DNA of 64,000 nt from the NCBI RefSeq assembly GCF_011682045.1, contig NZ_VVIW01000012.1, forward strand, positions 62,001-126,000, written 5' to 3'. Position numbers and translations under genes: made by a program. Below the pieces are notes generated by a model that was not told the DNA's origin, did no database searches, and worked only from the letters and a program-made list of their open reading frames with translations. Position 1 is the stretch's first letter. Each line of letters begins with the position of its first letter. This document shows positions 8,299-19,010 of the stretch, piece by piece. This DNA is from Massilia aquatica. GTDB taxonomy: Bacteria > Pseudomonadota > Gammaproteobacteria > Burkholderiales > Burkholderiaceae_D.

Positions 8299-8718
8299 AT
8301 GTTACCTATACAGGCGCTCGCTTTCCTGGCGGGCCTGGCGGCCTTGTTCGCCACCTCGATCACCTTGCTGCCGCCGGCGCAGCTGCATCCGTTTGCCGGC
8401 GGCGCGACCTTGCCGGCGATGGTGATGGGTATTCTGGCGTTCGCCAGTGGATATTTCTTCTTTGCGGTGAGCGGCTACCGCACGCTGCGCTCGGCCTGGC
8501 GGCGCAGGCTGGCGGCGCTGATCGTGCTGTTCCAGCTGTTGTCGGGCGGCGCGATGATCTACCGCTATCCGGAACCAGCCGCGCTGGGCGTAATGTTATC
8601 GCTGCTGTGCGTATCGGTGTTCATGTTCACGTCGTTTGTGTGGCCGGCCAGGCGCGACCCGGGGTATCGGCCGGCGCGCTGGCGCAAGCACGCAGAGGAC
8701 GGCCTGCCGGGTAAGTAG
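8299..8718 (+). CDS. Hypothetical membrane protein, four hydrophobic segments
   Basis: 139-residue predicted inner-membrane protein. The start at 8299 follows CGGAGTCC and opens directly into the first hydrophobic helix; the frame continues upstream but only with polar sequence. Four hydrophobic segments lie at about 4-24, 35-55, 72-90 and 98-116, followed by a basic, cytoplasmic-looking tail (RRDPGYRPARWRKH). I do not recognise a family. It opens a run of small genes on the plus strand. Confidence 0.6.
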   Translation: MLPIQALAFLAGLAALFATSITLLPPAQLHPFAGGATLPAMVMGILAFASGYFFFAVSGYRTLRSAWRRRLAALIVLFQLLSGGAMIYRYPEPAALGVMLSLLCVSVFMFTSFVWPARRDPGYRPARWRKHAEDGLPGK

Positions 8719-8858
8719 GGGCACACTTATCCAAGGTTCACATCGACTGGCAACGCACGCCAGCGCGAGCGATGCACCGGTACCGCCGATGAGCAACCTT
8801 GATCCAGCGTCATTTGCAGAGCATACTCCGCAGTCCGCAACGCTTGGAATTGGCTGTC

Positions 8859-9035
8859 ATGAACAACCCCCATCTCACGGCAACAGTCTGCTTCGCGCTG
8901 GCAGTCGCCCTGTACTTCTACATGCCGTCGAAGGAATACGCAGCCGGTTTTGCGCTGCTCGGCATGTTTTTCGAACTCTCTGCCTGGAAGAAATTCCTGA
9001 CGAGGAATCGGAAAAATCCGCCGCCAGACCAGTAA
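8859..9035 (+). CDS. Small hypothetical membrane protein
   Basis: 58-residue candidate with one or two hydrophobic segments (about 6-22 and 29-42) and a basic tail (KKFLTRNRKNPP). The start at 8859 is chosen because it directly precedes the hydrophobic part; in-frame codons upstream are polar. There is no strong ribosome site. The only support is a plausible membrane protein profile and its place 23 bases ahead of a similar small membrane gene. Confidence 0.4.
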   Translation: MNNPHLTATVCFALAVALYFYMPSKEYAAGFALLGMFFELSAWKKFLTRNRKNPPPDQ

Positions 9036-9058
9036 TTTCATGGGATTTGAGGATATAA

Positions 9059-9421
9059 ATGAACTTAAATGACGAGACTGTGCGCAAGGCGCAGCTGAAG
9101 AATATCGCGCGGTTTCGACGCCCTCAGTTGTATTTTTTGATCGGCTTTGGCGGTGCGTTGGCGACAATTGCTTACGCTGATCATACTTCCAACAATTCAT
9201 TTGTCCTGTTTTTGATTGCTTTTTCCTTAATCGTTTTCGCAGTAATTTCTTTGATGCGATATCGGTGTCCAAACTGCGGCAACTTGCCCTTCGCAGTTGC
9301 GGGAGAAACAGATCAGGTGGAAGCCAGGGTCACCGCAGGGGTTGCTCTGTTTCCTGCGAAATGTAAATGCTGCGGATATTACTTGTCGAAGCGTCGGCTC
9401 AAACAAGACAGCGCGAGCTAG
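9059..9421 (+). CDS. Small membrane protein with zinc-ribbon-like cysteines
   Basis: 120-residue protein. Two adjacent transmembrane helices (about 22-40 and 47-67) are followed by CPNC and, about 35 residues on, CKCC, a spacing that suits a zinc ribbon on the cytoplasmic side. The gene is visibly richer in AT than its surroundings. GAGGATATAA precedes the ATG. No family recognised; membrane-anchored zinc ribbons often serve as assembly or sensing parts, but nothing here shows which. Confidence 0.6.
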   Translation: MNLNDETVRKAQLKNIARFRRPQLYFLIGFGGALATIAYADHTSNNSFVLFLIAFSLIVFAVISLMRYRCPNCGNLPFAVAGETDQVEARVTAGVALFPAKCKCCGYYLSKRRLKQDSAS

Positions 9422-9615
9422 CCGGTGCGCCCGTGGATGTATGAACACGGCGGGCGACTATGGCGGTTATTTATACGATGAATGCAGTGCGATGATCGTC
9501 ATATCAGTGGCGGGGGGCGGACGGAAATGATCCAACCCGGCGCCTGGCAAGGTGACGTTTATGCTTGCGACGTTAAAATTTGCCTAAGGCCTTGCACCGA
9601 AAGAAATTTTAAGAA

Positions 9616-10134
9616 ATGGCAGAAGATTATTTCCCCCCCGGCGAACCGCTGAGCAGTTCAATGCGCGCCTCTGTTCGCCCGCTAGTGCTCTTGCTGGAGA
9701 CGGTAATATTAATACTTACTACGTTTGAAATGTTCATCATGTTTTCATTCATGCTAACGGGAAAACAGCATCAGCAGTCATCATCGTTTTATATGGCTTC
9801 TTCTGTTTTCATGCTGGGAGTATTCGGTCATCTATTTTTGTGTGCCGGTTTTTTTCGATATCTGGTATATAGAAGGCAATGGTCTGGCCACCTTCCCAAT
9901 ATTGCCAGATATGCATTAATCATCGGAATTCTGGCAGACCTTTTCATTTTTTATACCTTGTCCACTACAGGACCGGGCACAGTTGGATTAGGGGTCGGCG
10001 GCTGGCTGATCGTAAGTGTGGCATTTGGAGGCCCTATCGCGGTAGCAGGACATGTGCTGCATGCAATGCGGACCGGGAAGAATCGCGATTTGCCGCTTTG
10101 TAAAGCAGGAACAAATTACAAATGGCCACCTTAA
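9616..10134 (+). CDS. Hypothetical four-helix membrane protein
   Basis: 172-residue protein with four strong hydrophobic segments (about 22-46, 58-80, 94-112 and 122-144) and a basic end. Composition is AT-rich, with codons such as ATA and TTA that are rare in the rest of the window, a sign of recent transfer. The last 13 bases overlap the next gene, pointing to joint translation. No family recognised. The predicted membrane topology is the only functional hint. Confidence 0.6.
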   Translation: MAEDYFPPGEPLSSSMRASVRPLVLLLETVILILTTFEMFIMFSFMLTGKQHQQSSSFYMASSVFMLGVFGHLFLCAGFFRYLVYRRQWSGHLPNIARYALIIGILADLFIFYTLSTTGPGTVGLGVGGWLIVSVAFGGPIAVAGHVLHAMRTGKNRDLPLCKAGTNYKWPP

Positions 10135-10601
10135 TCGATAATATCATCGGCAAGTTGTCTTTCGACTATGGCTGGACACGCCCGTATAAGCTATGTTTTC
10201 TTGATGAGCCAATTGTTGTCCGATTGTCCGTTTCGGGTGACGAAGATGGTTTTATCCAGGAGAATCAGCGTTCCGCATTTGCTAACTTTGATGCAAATCT
10301 GGATGTCCACGTCAAGAACGCGGAAGCGGCAATATTTGAATACTATTCGGGCATTTTTTCTGAATGCCGAGAGAAATTTGGTGCGGAATTCGCCGACCAA
10401 ATGGCGCCGATCATCACGCAAAAAGAGCAACTGAAGATTCTTATAAAACCTACCAGTTTATTTATCCCGGAATCATTCGACTCAGATGATCGGATTGTCG
10501 GTTTACTGTATAACTGCTCTTGGGATACAAGTCTCGACCTGGCCGTAAAATTTATCAATGAAAATATTGATGAAATTGGTCCGCAAGATATTATATTGTG
10601 A
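10122..10601 (+). CDS. Hypothetical acidic soluble protein
   Basis: 159-residue soluble, acidic protein overlapping the upstream membrane gene by 13 bases. It contains NQRSAFANFDANLDVHVKNAEAAIFEYYSGIF and a C-terminal half with WDTSLDLAVKFINENIDEIGPQD. The layout (a beta-rich start, then a helix of EAAIFEYY type) is like small immunity-type proteins of the DUF2262/DUF6985 kind, but I cannot assign a family. AT-rich codon use matches the flanking genes and not the chromosome average. An IS66-like remnant follows its stop. Confidence 0.6.
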   Translation: MATLIDNIIGKLSFDYGWTRPYKLCFLDEPIVVRLSVSGDEDGFIQENQRSAFANFDANLDVHVKNAEAAIFEYYSGIFSECREKFGAEFADQMAPIITQKEQLKILIKPTSLFIPESFDSDDRIVGLLYNCSWDTSLDLAVKFINENIDEIGPQDIIL

Positions 10602-10611
10602 TGTGATCGCG

Positions 10612-10686
10612 AACAAGACTACTTCTCCGCGCGAGTCGTCCGGCAAGCAGCCCGGCGGTCAAGCCGGTCGCAAGGGCGCCGCACTT
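10612..10686 (+). pseudogene. Fossil fragment of an IS66-family transposase
   Basis: Translated in one frame, these 25 codons read NKTTSPRESSGKQPGGQAGR followed by KGAAL. The SGKQPGGQxGxKG block is a hallmark of the N-terminal half of IS66-type transposases (TnpC). The frame has no start and stops soon after, and flanking bases do not continue the protein, so this is a short remnant rather than a gene. Confidence 0.5.
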
Positions 10687-10787
10687 AGCTGTTTTACAGC
10701 ATTCTCCCAGACATACTGATCATCCGCTGACCCAACAGAGCGACGTCAGATCTCCATGTTCAGATTTGGCATTCTCGACTTTTTATA

Positions 10788-11315
10788 ATGATCGTCCCTA
10801 GAGATCAAATGCTGTTCTTATGTGAAATAATCATCTTGTACGATGATATTGACCTTCCGGATGCAGGAGTATTTTGTCCGTCATACTGGGAAGCCGAGCA
10901 CTTTGATTCCGACGGAGATTTTTACTATTATGGTATTGAATCCCGCTGGACCAATCTTGAGCTGTTGAAGTTTTATGGCGACCAGGAACAGAGCAGCTTC
11001 GACGTCAACGTTTATCGGGAGAAGAACCGACTTTACGAGCCTGGAATCTTGGAGGCGTCTGATTTAAGCAGATATATCGACTACAAAAATCAAGGCCGCT
11101 ACAAATACGTGGACAGCATTCATCAGGCCTCAAACCTGTGCGTTGCCTCGCTTTGCGTGGAGACCAGCAGGATCGAAGATTACCGGGAGTTTCTGATGGC
11201 TGTTCACACTTTTCTCGCCCATACGCATGGCAGAACTACCAATTTGAACCAATATTATGCGGCGGATGCGTTCATGACGGAGGTAATCCGGCCTTCACCA
11301 TCGTTTGGAACTTAA
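10788..11315 (+). CDS. Hypothetical soluble protein
   Basis: 175-residue protein of no recognised family, rich in aromatic residues ([25 protein letters not shown]) and acidic overall. A second in-frame Met at 10809 is an equally good start, since neither has a clear ribosome site. Codon use is AT-rich like the preceding genes. It ends three bases past the stop of the opposite-strand YnfA gene, which it overlaps tail to tail. Confidence 0.55.
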   Translation: MIVPRDQMLFLCEIIILYDDIDLPDAGVFCPSYWEAEHFDSDGDFYYYGIESRWTNLELLKFYGDQEQSSFDVNVYREKNRLYEPGILEASDLSRYIDYKNQGRYKYVDSIHQASNLCVASLCVETSRIEDYREFLMAVHTFLAHTHGRTTNLNQYYAADAFMTEVIRPSPSFGT

Positions 11316-11641
11316 TATGCCGGCTGCAAGGCAATGATTGCCATCCCGACCAACGCCAATGCCGCCCCTGCATAATCGTAAGGCGTCAGCGCCACGCCAT
11401 CGACGAATCGCAACCATAACAGGGCGACGCAGATGTAAGCCCCACCGTAGGCGGCATACGTCCGGCCTGCCGCCGCAGGGTGCAGCGTCAGAAGCCAGGC
11501 AAACAGGGCTAGCGACACGGCCGCCGGTATCAGGAGCCAGGCCGCCCTGCCTTGCTTGAGCACCAGCCAGGGCAGATAGCAGCCGACGATTTCCGCCAGC
11601 GCGGTCACGAAAAACAGTCCAGCCAGCTTCAGGATATTCAA
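11312..11641 (-). CDS. YnfA family (UPF0060) membrane protein
   Basis: 109-residue protein with four transmembrane helices, related to small multidrug resistance transporters. The match to YnfA covers the whole length: [16 protein letters not shown] near the start, a middle with [20 protein letters not shown], and [15 protein letters not shown] at the end. Transport has been proposed for the family, but substrates are unclear. Base composition is normal for the chromosome, so the AT-rich patch ends here. Confidence 0.92.
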   Translation of the reverse strand: MNILKLAGLFFVTALAEIVGCYLPWLVLKQGRAAWLLIPAAVSLALFAWLLTLHPAAAGRTYAAYGGAYICVALLWLRFVDGVALTPYDYAGAALALVGMAIIALQPAY

Positions 11642-11690
11642 GCAGCGCCCTTTGAATTGATGTCAGCCCAGATCGGGCCAAGCAAGATCC

Positions 11691-12272
11691 CTACCGAAAT
11701 ACGCGCTCCACCGGCAACCGGGCACGTGCCTCCTCCAGCCGCCCCGCTTCCACCAGCGCATGAATCTCGTGCGCCAGCGGCGTGACGTCGGTGATGCCGC
11801 GTATCCATTGCGTCACGTACAGCTTCACCGCTTCCTTGCTCAGCCCGATCTGGATCGAGCGGTAAGGCAGCTTGTACAGATGCAGGTCGCGCTCCGGGTC
11901 CCACTGTATGCGCACCGGAAACAGATCCTTGTTGAACCCGCCGGGCGCGTCGGCATCGCCTTCCGCATGGCTCAGGCAGCCGTGTTCCAGCGCCCACTCA
12001 AGCCCTTCCCGGCTGATGTCAATCGCCAGGATGCGGCGCTGGCCGGCATCCTTGAAACCCCATCCGGCGCGGTACATCATCCACAAAAACGATGGCTTGA
12101 TCCAGGTCATGCGCTCCATCTTGAATGGCGGCGACACGAAGGTTCCCCTGGCAAGGGCGGCGTCGGCAACCTCATCCGAATAAGCCTGGTAGACGCGAAT
12201 GGTGGCGTCGTCATACACGGCGCGAATCTGGCGCTCGGGCACGTCTGGCGCCTCGTCAATCGTTGATTGCAT
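11691..12272 (-). CDS. DUF4291 domain protein
   Basis: 193-residue soluble protein matching DUF4291 throughout: RQIRAVYDDATIRVYQAYS at the start, then FKMERMTWIKPSFLWMMYRAGWG, HLYKLPYRSIQIGLSKEAVKLY and WIRGITDVTPL. The family is of unknown function and widespread in bacteria and fungi. The frame ends 49 bases before YnfA on the same strand, so the two may share a transcript. The ATG at 12272 follows AGGAGGGAATTCG, an excellent ribosome site. Confidence 0.9.
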   Translation of the reverse strand: MQSTIDEAPDVPERQIRAVYDDATIRVYQAYSDEVADAALARGTFVSPPFKMERMTWIKPSFLWMMYRAGWGFKDAGQRRILAIDISREGLEWALEHGCLSHAEGDADAPGGFNKDLFPVRIQWDPERDLHLYKLPYRSIQIGLSKEAVKLYVTQWIRGITDVTPLAHEIHALVEAGRLEEARARLPVERVFR

Positions 12273-12412
12273 GCGAATTCCCTCCTAGTTTACGGTAGAC
12301 AAACCTCGTAAATACCTGCTTGTTCTGGAAGAATTGGGAGGACATACTCCCGAAAAACATTGCTTCCGGAAACCAAAATAGGCGCCGCGTTCAGCGTGGC
12401 GACAAGCCCACC

Positions 12413-12856
12413 ATGATGAAAACACTCGCGCTCTCGGCGATCGGCTTCTACCAGCGCCATCTGTCACCCTACAAGGGGTTTTGCTGCGCCTACTGCGCCT
12501 ACACCGGTAACGCCAGCTGCTCGGCCTTCGGCGCGCGCGCCATCCGCCGCTATGGCGTGTGGGATGGCATGGCGGTGCTGCGCGGACGCCTGCGCAAATG
12601 CGGCGTCGCTTATCGCCGCTATCGCCCGCCCCCACCACGTCCCTTGCTGGTGCGCCCGAACCAGGCCGGCGATTGCGATATCCCGTGCGACTGCTCGTGC
12701 AACCTGCCGTCCCCTGGCGACGCGTGCGATACCGTGTCCGAATGTATTGATGCCAAAGACTGCTGGGACTGGTGGCGGGACCGCCGCAAACAGCAAGAGG
12801 AAGAAGAGCTTATCTACATTCCACCCCAGTCCGACCAGCGCGACGAACGCCGCTGA
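12413..12856 (+). CDS. yidD: Membrane protein insertion efficiency factor YidD with Cys-rich extension
   Basis: 147 residues. The first 70 match YidD, a small amphipathic protein that assists YidC in membrane protein insertion: FYQRHLSPYKGFCCAYC, then SCSAFGARAIRRYGVWDG and RLRKC. YidD usually ends at 70-85 residues. Here it continues with a proline run and a tail holding seven cysteines (88, 92, 94, 96, 105, 111, 117), then a charged end. The start at 12413 begins just ahead of the family region. It is not next to yidC/rnpA, its usual place, so it may be a second copy. Its stop lies one base from the ruvB stop. Confidence 0.85.
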   Translation: MMKTLALSAIGFYQRHLSPYKGFCCAYCAYTGNASCSAFGARAIRRYGVWDGMAVLRGRLRKCGVAYRRYRPPPPRPLLVRPNQAGDCDIPCDCSCNLPSPGDACDTVSECIDAKDCWDWWRDRRKQQEEEELIYIPPQSDQRDERR

Positions 12857-12857
12857 C

Positions 12858-13922
12858 TCAAGGCGTCAGGTTATCCCACAAGTCACCGGTCGGACTGGTG
12901 CGCGGCGCGGAAAGGCCGAAGTGCTGGTACGCCAGCGGCGTGGCAATCCGCCCGCGCGGGGTGCGCTGCAAATAGCCCTGCTGGATCAGATACGGTTCGA
13001 GCACGTCTTCGATGGTATCGCTCTCTTCGCCGATGGCCGCCGCCAGGTTGCCGATGCCGACCGGCCCGCCGCCGAACTTGAACAGCACCGCTTCAAGGAG
13101 TTTGCGGTCCATGACGTCGAAGCCGACCGAATCGACATCGAGCATGACCAGCGCGGCGTCGGCCATGGGCTTGGTGATTTCACCGGTGCCCTTGACCTCG
13201 GCGTAATCGCGCACGCGCCGCAGCAGGCGGTTGGCGATCCGCGGGGTGCCGCGCGCGCGCAGGGCGATTTCGCGCGCGCCTTCTTCGACGATCGGCGCAT
13301 TCAGGAGCGATGCGCTGCGCGTGACGATGCGCGTCAGTTCCGCCGTGTTATAGAACTCCAGCCGCGCCACGATGCCGAAGCGGTCGCGCAGCGGATTGGT
13401 CAGCATGCCGGCGCGCGTGGTCGCCCCCACCAGGGTGAACGGCTGCAAATCGAGCTTGACCGAACGTGCCGCCGGCCCTTCGCCGATCATGATGTCGATC
13501 TGGTAGTCTTCCAGTGCCGGATACAGGATTTCTTCCACCACCGGCGAGAGGCGGTGGATCTCGTCGATGAACAGCACGTCATTCGCTTCGAGATTGGTCA
13601 ATATCGCCGCCAGGTCGCCCGGACGCTCCAGCACCGGGCCGGAGGTCTGGCGCAGGTTCACACCCATCTCGCGCGCGATGATGTGCGCCAGCGTGGTCTT
13701 GCCCAAGCCTGGCGGGCCGAACAGCAAGGTGTGGTCGAGCGCTTCGCGCCGCTTGCGCGCCGCCGAAATGAAAATCTCGAGCTGGCCGCGAATCTTTTCC
13801 TGGCCGACGTATTCGTCGAGCTGCTTGGGCCGCAGCGCGCGTTCGATCGCCTCTTCGTTGGGCGACGCGGGCGTGGGCGCAATGATGCGCTGCTCGCTGA
13901 AATCGTCGGTCTGGATACTCAT
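12858..13922 (-). CDS. ruvB: Holliday junction branch migration ATPase RuvB
   Basis: 354-residue AAA+ motor that drives branch migration with RuvA. Present are the Walker A GPPGLGKT (69-76), Walker B with FIDEIHRL, sensor GATTRAGML with an Arg finger region (PLRDRFG), and the C-terminal winged helix ending in a [10 protein letters not shown] segment. Full length. It is the last gene of the purH-ruvC-ruvA-ruvB run, 37 bases after ruvA. Confidence 0.98.
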   Translation of the reverse strand: MSIQTDDFSEQRIIAPTPASPNEEAIERALRPKQLDEYVGQEKIRGQLEIFISAARKRREALDHTLLFGPPGLGKTTLAHIIAREMGVNLRQTSGPVLERPGDLAAILTNLEANDVLFIDEIHRLSPVVEEILYPALEDYQIDIMIGEGPAARSVKLDLQPFTLVGATTRAGMLTNPLRDRFGIVARLEFYNTAELTRIVTRSASLLNAPIVEEGAREIALRARGTPRIANRLLRRVRDYAEVKGTGEITKPMADAALVMLDVDSVGFDVMDRKLLEAVLFKFGGGPVGIGNLAAAIGEESDTIEDVLEPYLIQQGYLQRTPRGRIATPLAYQHFGLSAPRTSPTGDLWDNLTP

Positions 13923-13959
13923 CGATGAACTTTCGTGTAAATGTTAATGCAGATCAAAC

Positions 13960-14538
13960 TCAGCCTTTGGACAGCGCCTTGAGCGCGAACTTGATGCCGT
14001 CCGATACGGTGCTGCCGGCCGGCATATTCTTCAATGCCAAGGTGGCTTCCTTGTCAGAATACCCCAAGGCCAGCAGCGCATTCAACATGTCAGATTTTGC
14101 ATCGTGCTGCACCACGCCGCCCACCGAACCGAGGTCCGCGCCGAGCTTGCCTTTCAGTTCCAGCAGCAAACGTTCCGCCGTCTTCTTGCCGATCCCGGGC
14201 ACTTTCACCAGACGCCCCGCTTCCTGCAAGGTCACGGCCTGCGCCAGGTCGTTGACCGTCATGCCGGACAGAATCGACAGCGCCGTGCGCGCCCCCACGC
14301 CGGTAATCTTGATCAACTGGCGGAACACGGCGCGCTCGGCGGCGTTGCCGAAGCCAAACAGCAGGTGCGCGTCTTCGCGGATGGCCTGGTGGGTGAACAG
14401 GGTGACTTGCGCGCCGAGGGCGGGCAAGTCGTAATAGGTACTCATCGGCACATCGATTTCATAGCCGACGCCGTTGCAATCGACCAGCAACTGCGGTGGA
14501 TTTTTTTCGAGCAGAGTTCCGGAAATACGTCCGATCAT
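13960..14538 (-). CDS. ruvA: Holliday junction DNA-binding protein RuvA
   Basis: 192 residues. RuvA tetramers hold the four-way junction open for RuvB. The N-terminal OB domain starts [12 protein letters not shown], the middle has two helix-hairpin-helix motifs ([15 protein letters not shown] and [17 protein letters not shown]), and the C-terminal RuvB-contact domain has [15 protein letters not shown]. The start at 14538 matches the family start exactly; the upstream frame is not similar. It lies 20 bases after ruvC. Confidence 0.98.
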   Translation of the reverse strand: MIGRISGTLLEKNPPQLLVDCNGVGYEIDVPMSTYYDLPALGAQVTLFTHQAIREDAHLLFGFGNAAERAVFRQLIKITGVGARTALSILSGMTVNDLAQAVTLQEAGRLVKVPGIGKKTAERLLLELKGKLGADLGSVGGVVQHDAKSDMLNALLALGYSDKEATLALKNMPAGSTVSDGIKFALKALSKG

Positions 14539-14558
14539 GGGAAGACCTTCAAGCGAGG

Positions 14559-15095
14559 TTAAACGAGACGGCCGCGCTTCATGCGCAGGCCGGAAAGCGA
14601 CGGCGCCAGCGCGCCGATCAGCGCCAGCGCGTCGATACTGTTGGCGTGGCAAATGGCCACCCCGAGCGCATCGGCGGCATCGGTACCGGGCAGGCCGGGC
14701 AACACCAGCAGGCGCGCCACCATTTCCTGCACCTGTTCCTTGGCCGCCTTGCCGTGGCCGGTGACGGCCTGCTTGACCTGCAGCGCGGTGTACTCGGCCA
14801 CCGACAGGTCGGCGCCGACCAGCGCCGTAATGGCGGCGCCGCGCGCCTGCCCGAGCAGCAAGGTCGATTGGGGATTGACGTTGACGAAGACTTTTTCCAC
14901 CGCCGCGCAGTGCGGCTGGTAGGTGCGGACGATCTCGCCGATGCCGTTGAGGATGATCTTGAGACGGCCCGGGAGCTCGCCTTCCGACACCGTCTTGATG
15001 GTGCCGGACGCGATGTAGCGCAGCTTGTTGCCCTGCTTTTCGATAAGCCCGAAGCCTGTGGTGCGCAGGCCCGGGTCAATGCCAAGAATAATCAT
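14559..15095 (-). CDS. ruvC: Crossover junction endonuclease RuvC
   Basis: 178-residue resolvase that cuts Holliday junctions. Begins [16 protein letters not shown] with catalytic Asp7; the other acidic residues lie in AAVEKVF and in [13 protein letters not shown], as expected for the RNase H-like fold. The length is typical. It sits between purH and ruvA on the same strand, with 60 and 20 bases of spacing. Confidence 0.98.
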   Translation of the reverse strand: MIILGIDPGLRTTGFGLIEKQGNKLRYIASGTIKTVSEGELPGRLKIILNGIGEIVRTYQPHCAAVEKVFVNVNPQSTLLLGQARGAAITALVGADLSVAEYTALQVKQAVTGHGKAAKEQVQEMVARLLVLPGLPGTDAADALGVAICHANSIDALALIGALAPSLSGLRMKRGRLV

Positions 15096-15155
15096 GGACG
15101 AATGGTATACCGCCGGAGAAACTTCGGTATACCAAACTTGCGCACCCCGTCGACA

Positions 15156-16727
<1,572 letters not shown>

Positions 16728-16834
16728 GGTGAGTGGCCTGGTTGTGGAGTATTCGGTGTTTGCACTGGCGCACCCCTCGGGCGCGATGGGCTCGCGCTCG
16801 ATAGCACGGCCACTCAGTGTGTGCTAATGACTTA

Positions 16835-17068
16835 TTACAGCAATCCGTGTTCCTGCAATTTCTTCCGCAGGGTATTCCGGTTGATGCCCAACATCTGGGC
16901 CGCGTGCGACTGGTTGCCTTCCGCTCGCGTCATGACGACTTCGAGGATCGGCTTTTCGACGGTGAGGACCACCATGTCGTAGATGTTCGATGCCTGCTGC
17001 TCGCCCAGGTCGTTGAAATACTCTTCAAGACTCTTCTGGACAACTTCCTGGATACTTTCTTTGCTCAT
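16835..17068 (-). CDS. fis: DNA-binding protein Fis
   Basis: 77-residue nucleoid protein. Fis homodimers bend DNA and activate rRNA and recombination sites. The C-terminal helix-turn-helix SHAAQMLGINRNTLRKKLQE is the family signature, and the N-terminal dimerisation helices are present. Betaproteobacterial Fis is about this size, shorter than the 98-residue E. coli form. It lies 94 bases after dusB, the classical dusB-fis operon, and 107 bases ahead of purH. Confidence 0.96.
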   Translation of the reverse strand: MSKESIQEVVQKSLEEYFNDLGEQQASNIYDMVVLTVEKPILEVVMTRAEGNQSHAAQMLGINRNTLRKKLQEHGLL

Positions 17069-17162
17069 AATATGTTGGTGCTTTTCTGCGGATTAAATGT
17101 TTCGCCGCGGCTCTGCAGGCAGCGGTCGTTCCAGTATGTCGTCGTGCTGGCTGAGTGCCGTG

Positions 17163-18188
17163 TCAGGCTGCCAATGCTACTTGAGCAAGGCCTGCGGGCC
17201 GGTATTGTAACCGTTCGCCATGAATGTGTTGGGTTTCAAAAAATGCATCGACGGCGCGCAACTGCGTATCGGTTGATTCGAGCAGGTTCATTTGCTGGCG
17301 GAATTCTTCGCCGCCGATCAGGTCGCGTACATACCAGCCGATGTGCTTGCGCGCCGTGCGCACGCCCAAAAACTCGCCGTAAAACGCGTAGTGCGCCTGC
17401 AAATGTTCGTTCATCAGTGCGCGCACTTCTTCCACCGCCGGCGCCGGCAGGTGCAGGCCGGTGCGCAGGTAATGGTCGACTTCGCGGCAGATCCATGGCC
17501 GGCCCTGGGCCGCGCGCCCGATCATGACCGCGTCGGCCCCGGTAACGGCCAGCACGTGCCTGGCTTTTTCGGGCGTGGTGATGTCGCCGTTGGCCACGAC
17601 CGGAATGGCGACCGATGCCTTGACGGCGGCAATGGTCTCGTACTCGGCGTCGCCGCTGTAGCCGTCGGCGCGGGTACGGCCGTGCAGGGTCAGCATCTGG
17701 ATGCCGGCCTGTTCGGCAATGCGGGCGATGCGCAGGGCGTTCTTGTTCTCGCGGTTCCAGCCGGTACGAAATTTCAGGGTGACCGGCACATCGACCGCGC
17801 GCACCACGGCGTACAGAATCTGTTCGACCAGGTCTTCGTGTTGCAGCAGGGCCGAACCGCACCAGCTGTTGCACACCTTCTTGACCGGGCAACCCATGTT
17901 GATATCGATGATCTGGGCGCCACGGTCGACGTTGAATCTGGCGCAGTCGGCCAGGTCTTGCGGGTCGGCGCCGGCGATCTGGACCGCTTTCGGCTCCATT
18001 TCGCCCTCGTGGTCGGTGCGGCGCGAACTCTTTTCGGTGGCCCACAGGCGCGGATTCGAGGCGGCCATTTCGGACACCGCATAGCCGGCGCCCAGCTGCT
18101 TGCACAGTTGTCGGAAAGGACGATCCGTCACGCCCGCCATGGGTGCAACGAAAACATTATTGCGTAGCAAGTAAGGACCAATTTGCAC
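17163..18188 (-). CDS. dusB: tRNA-dihydrouridine synthase DusB
   Basis: 341-residue flavoenzyme that reduces uridine to dihydrouridine in the tRNA D-loop region. Features in order: MQIGPYLLRNNVFVAPMAGVTDRPFR, the catalytic-Cys segment NMGCPVKKVCNSWCGSALL, FMN-site residues in TLKFRTGWN and LHGRTRADGYSG, and NGDITTPEKA with MIGRAAQGRPWI. Likely first gene of the dusB-fis transcript. The promoter should lie in the AT-rich 128 bases upstream, but I could not settle its elements. Confidence 0.97.
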   Translation of the reverse strand: MQIGPYLLRNNVFVAPMAGVTDRPFRQLCKQLGAGYAVSEMAASNPRLWATEKSSRRTDHEGEMEPKAVQIAGADPQDLADCARFNVDRGAQIIDINMGCPVKKVCNSWCGSALLQHEDLVEQILYAVVRAVDVPVTLKFRTGWNRENKNALRIARIAEQAGIQMLTLHGRTRADGYSGDAEYETIAAVKASVAIPVVANGDITTPEKARHVLAVTGADAVMIGRAAQGRPWICREVDHYLRTGLHLPAPAVEEVRALMNEHLQAHYAFYGEFLGVRTARKHIGWYVRDLIGGEEFRQQMNLLESTDTQLRAVDAFFETQHIHGERLQYRPAGLAQVALAA

Positions 18189-18316
18189 GGGCGGGACGCT
18201 CAGAGTTTGCGGGAACCCTCTATTTTACCCGAAGTGCTGCTCAATTAATAAGCACTATTTTTCATTTGACAGCACGGCGGCGCCACAAAAAGCGGATCGG
18301 GGAGGTTTCTACCGTC

Positions 18317-18964
18317 TCAGCTGAGCTCGTCAAGCACCTTCGGTTGCAGGTGGCCGACCTCGCCCCAACTGACCAGGCTCAGCTTGCCGGCATGGACGGT
18401 GAAGCGGTTGATGCTGGCGTTGAGCACCGGAAAGTCGCGTGGGGTTTCCAGCGACAGGCCGAGGGCGGCGCGGTAGGCGCATTCGAGCACGCCGCCGTGG
18501 GCGACCAGCGCCAGGGTCCGGCCGGGATGCCTGTCGCCCCAGTGGACGATGGCCGCGACGGCGCGCTGGTAAAACTGGCGGAACGTTTCGGCCACCCGGG
18601 CGCCGGACGGCATCGGCGCATCGATCTCGCGTGCCTGCCAGGCGGCGAACTCGACCGGGAAGCGCTGTTCGATCTCGCTGTACAGCAAGCCTTCGAAGCC
18701 GCCGAAACAGCGTTCGCGCAGCAAGGGATCGCGTTGCGCCAGCATGCCGCGCGTGCGCGCCACGGCGTCGGCGGTCGCGGCGGCGCGTTGCAGGTCGCTC
18801 GAGACGATCAGGTCGATCCGCTCGCTGGCCAGGGCGTCGGCCGTGGCGGCGGCCTGGCGCAGCCCCTCGTCGTTGAGGGCGATGTCAATATGGCCCTGGA
18901 GGCGGCGTTCGGCGTTCCAGGCGGTTTCGCCGTGGCGGATGAGAATGATATTGGTCGGGAGCAT
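18317..18964 (-). CDS. Histidine phosphatase family protein (phosphoglycerate mutase-like)
   Basis: 215-residue member of the branch 1 histidine phosphatase superfamily. The catalytic motif is LIRHGETAWN (His11), with the second His in LALVAHGGVL and an acidic residue in the ERCFGGFEG loop. Start at 18964 puts RHG at the usual place; the longer open frame upstream overlaps the next gene. Family members include cofactor-dependent mutases, CobC/AlpP-type phosphatases and fructose-bisphosphatases, and sequence alone does not choose. It lies 46 bases after the PEBP-like gene on the same strand. Confidence 0.88.
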   Translation of the reverse strand: MLPTNIILIRHGETAWNAERRLQGHIDIALNDEGLRQAAATADALASERIDLIVSSDLQRAAATADAVARTRGMLAQRDPLLRERCFGGFEGLLYSEIEQRFPVEFAAWQAREIDAPMPSGARVAETFRQFYQRAVAAIVHWGDRHPGRTLALVAHGGVLECAYRAALGLSLETPRDFPVLNASINRFTVHAGKLSLVSWGEVGHLQPKVLDELS

Positions 18965-19010
18965 GGGAAAGCCGGACACGCCGTGCCCGGCCAGAAAAAA
19001 GTTGCGTTGG

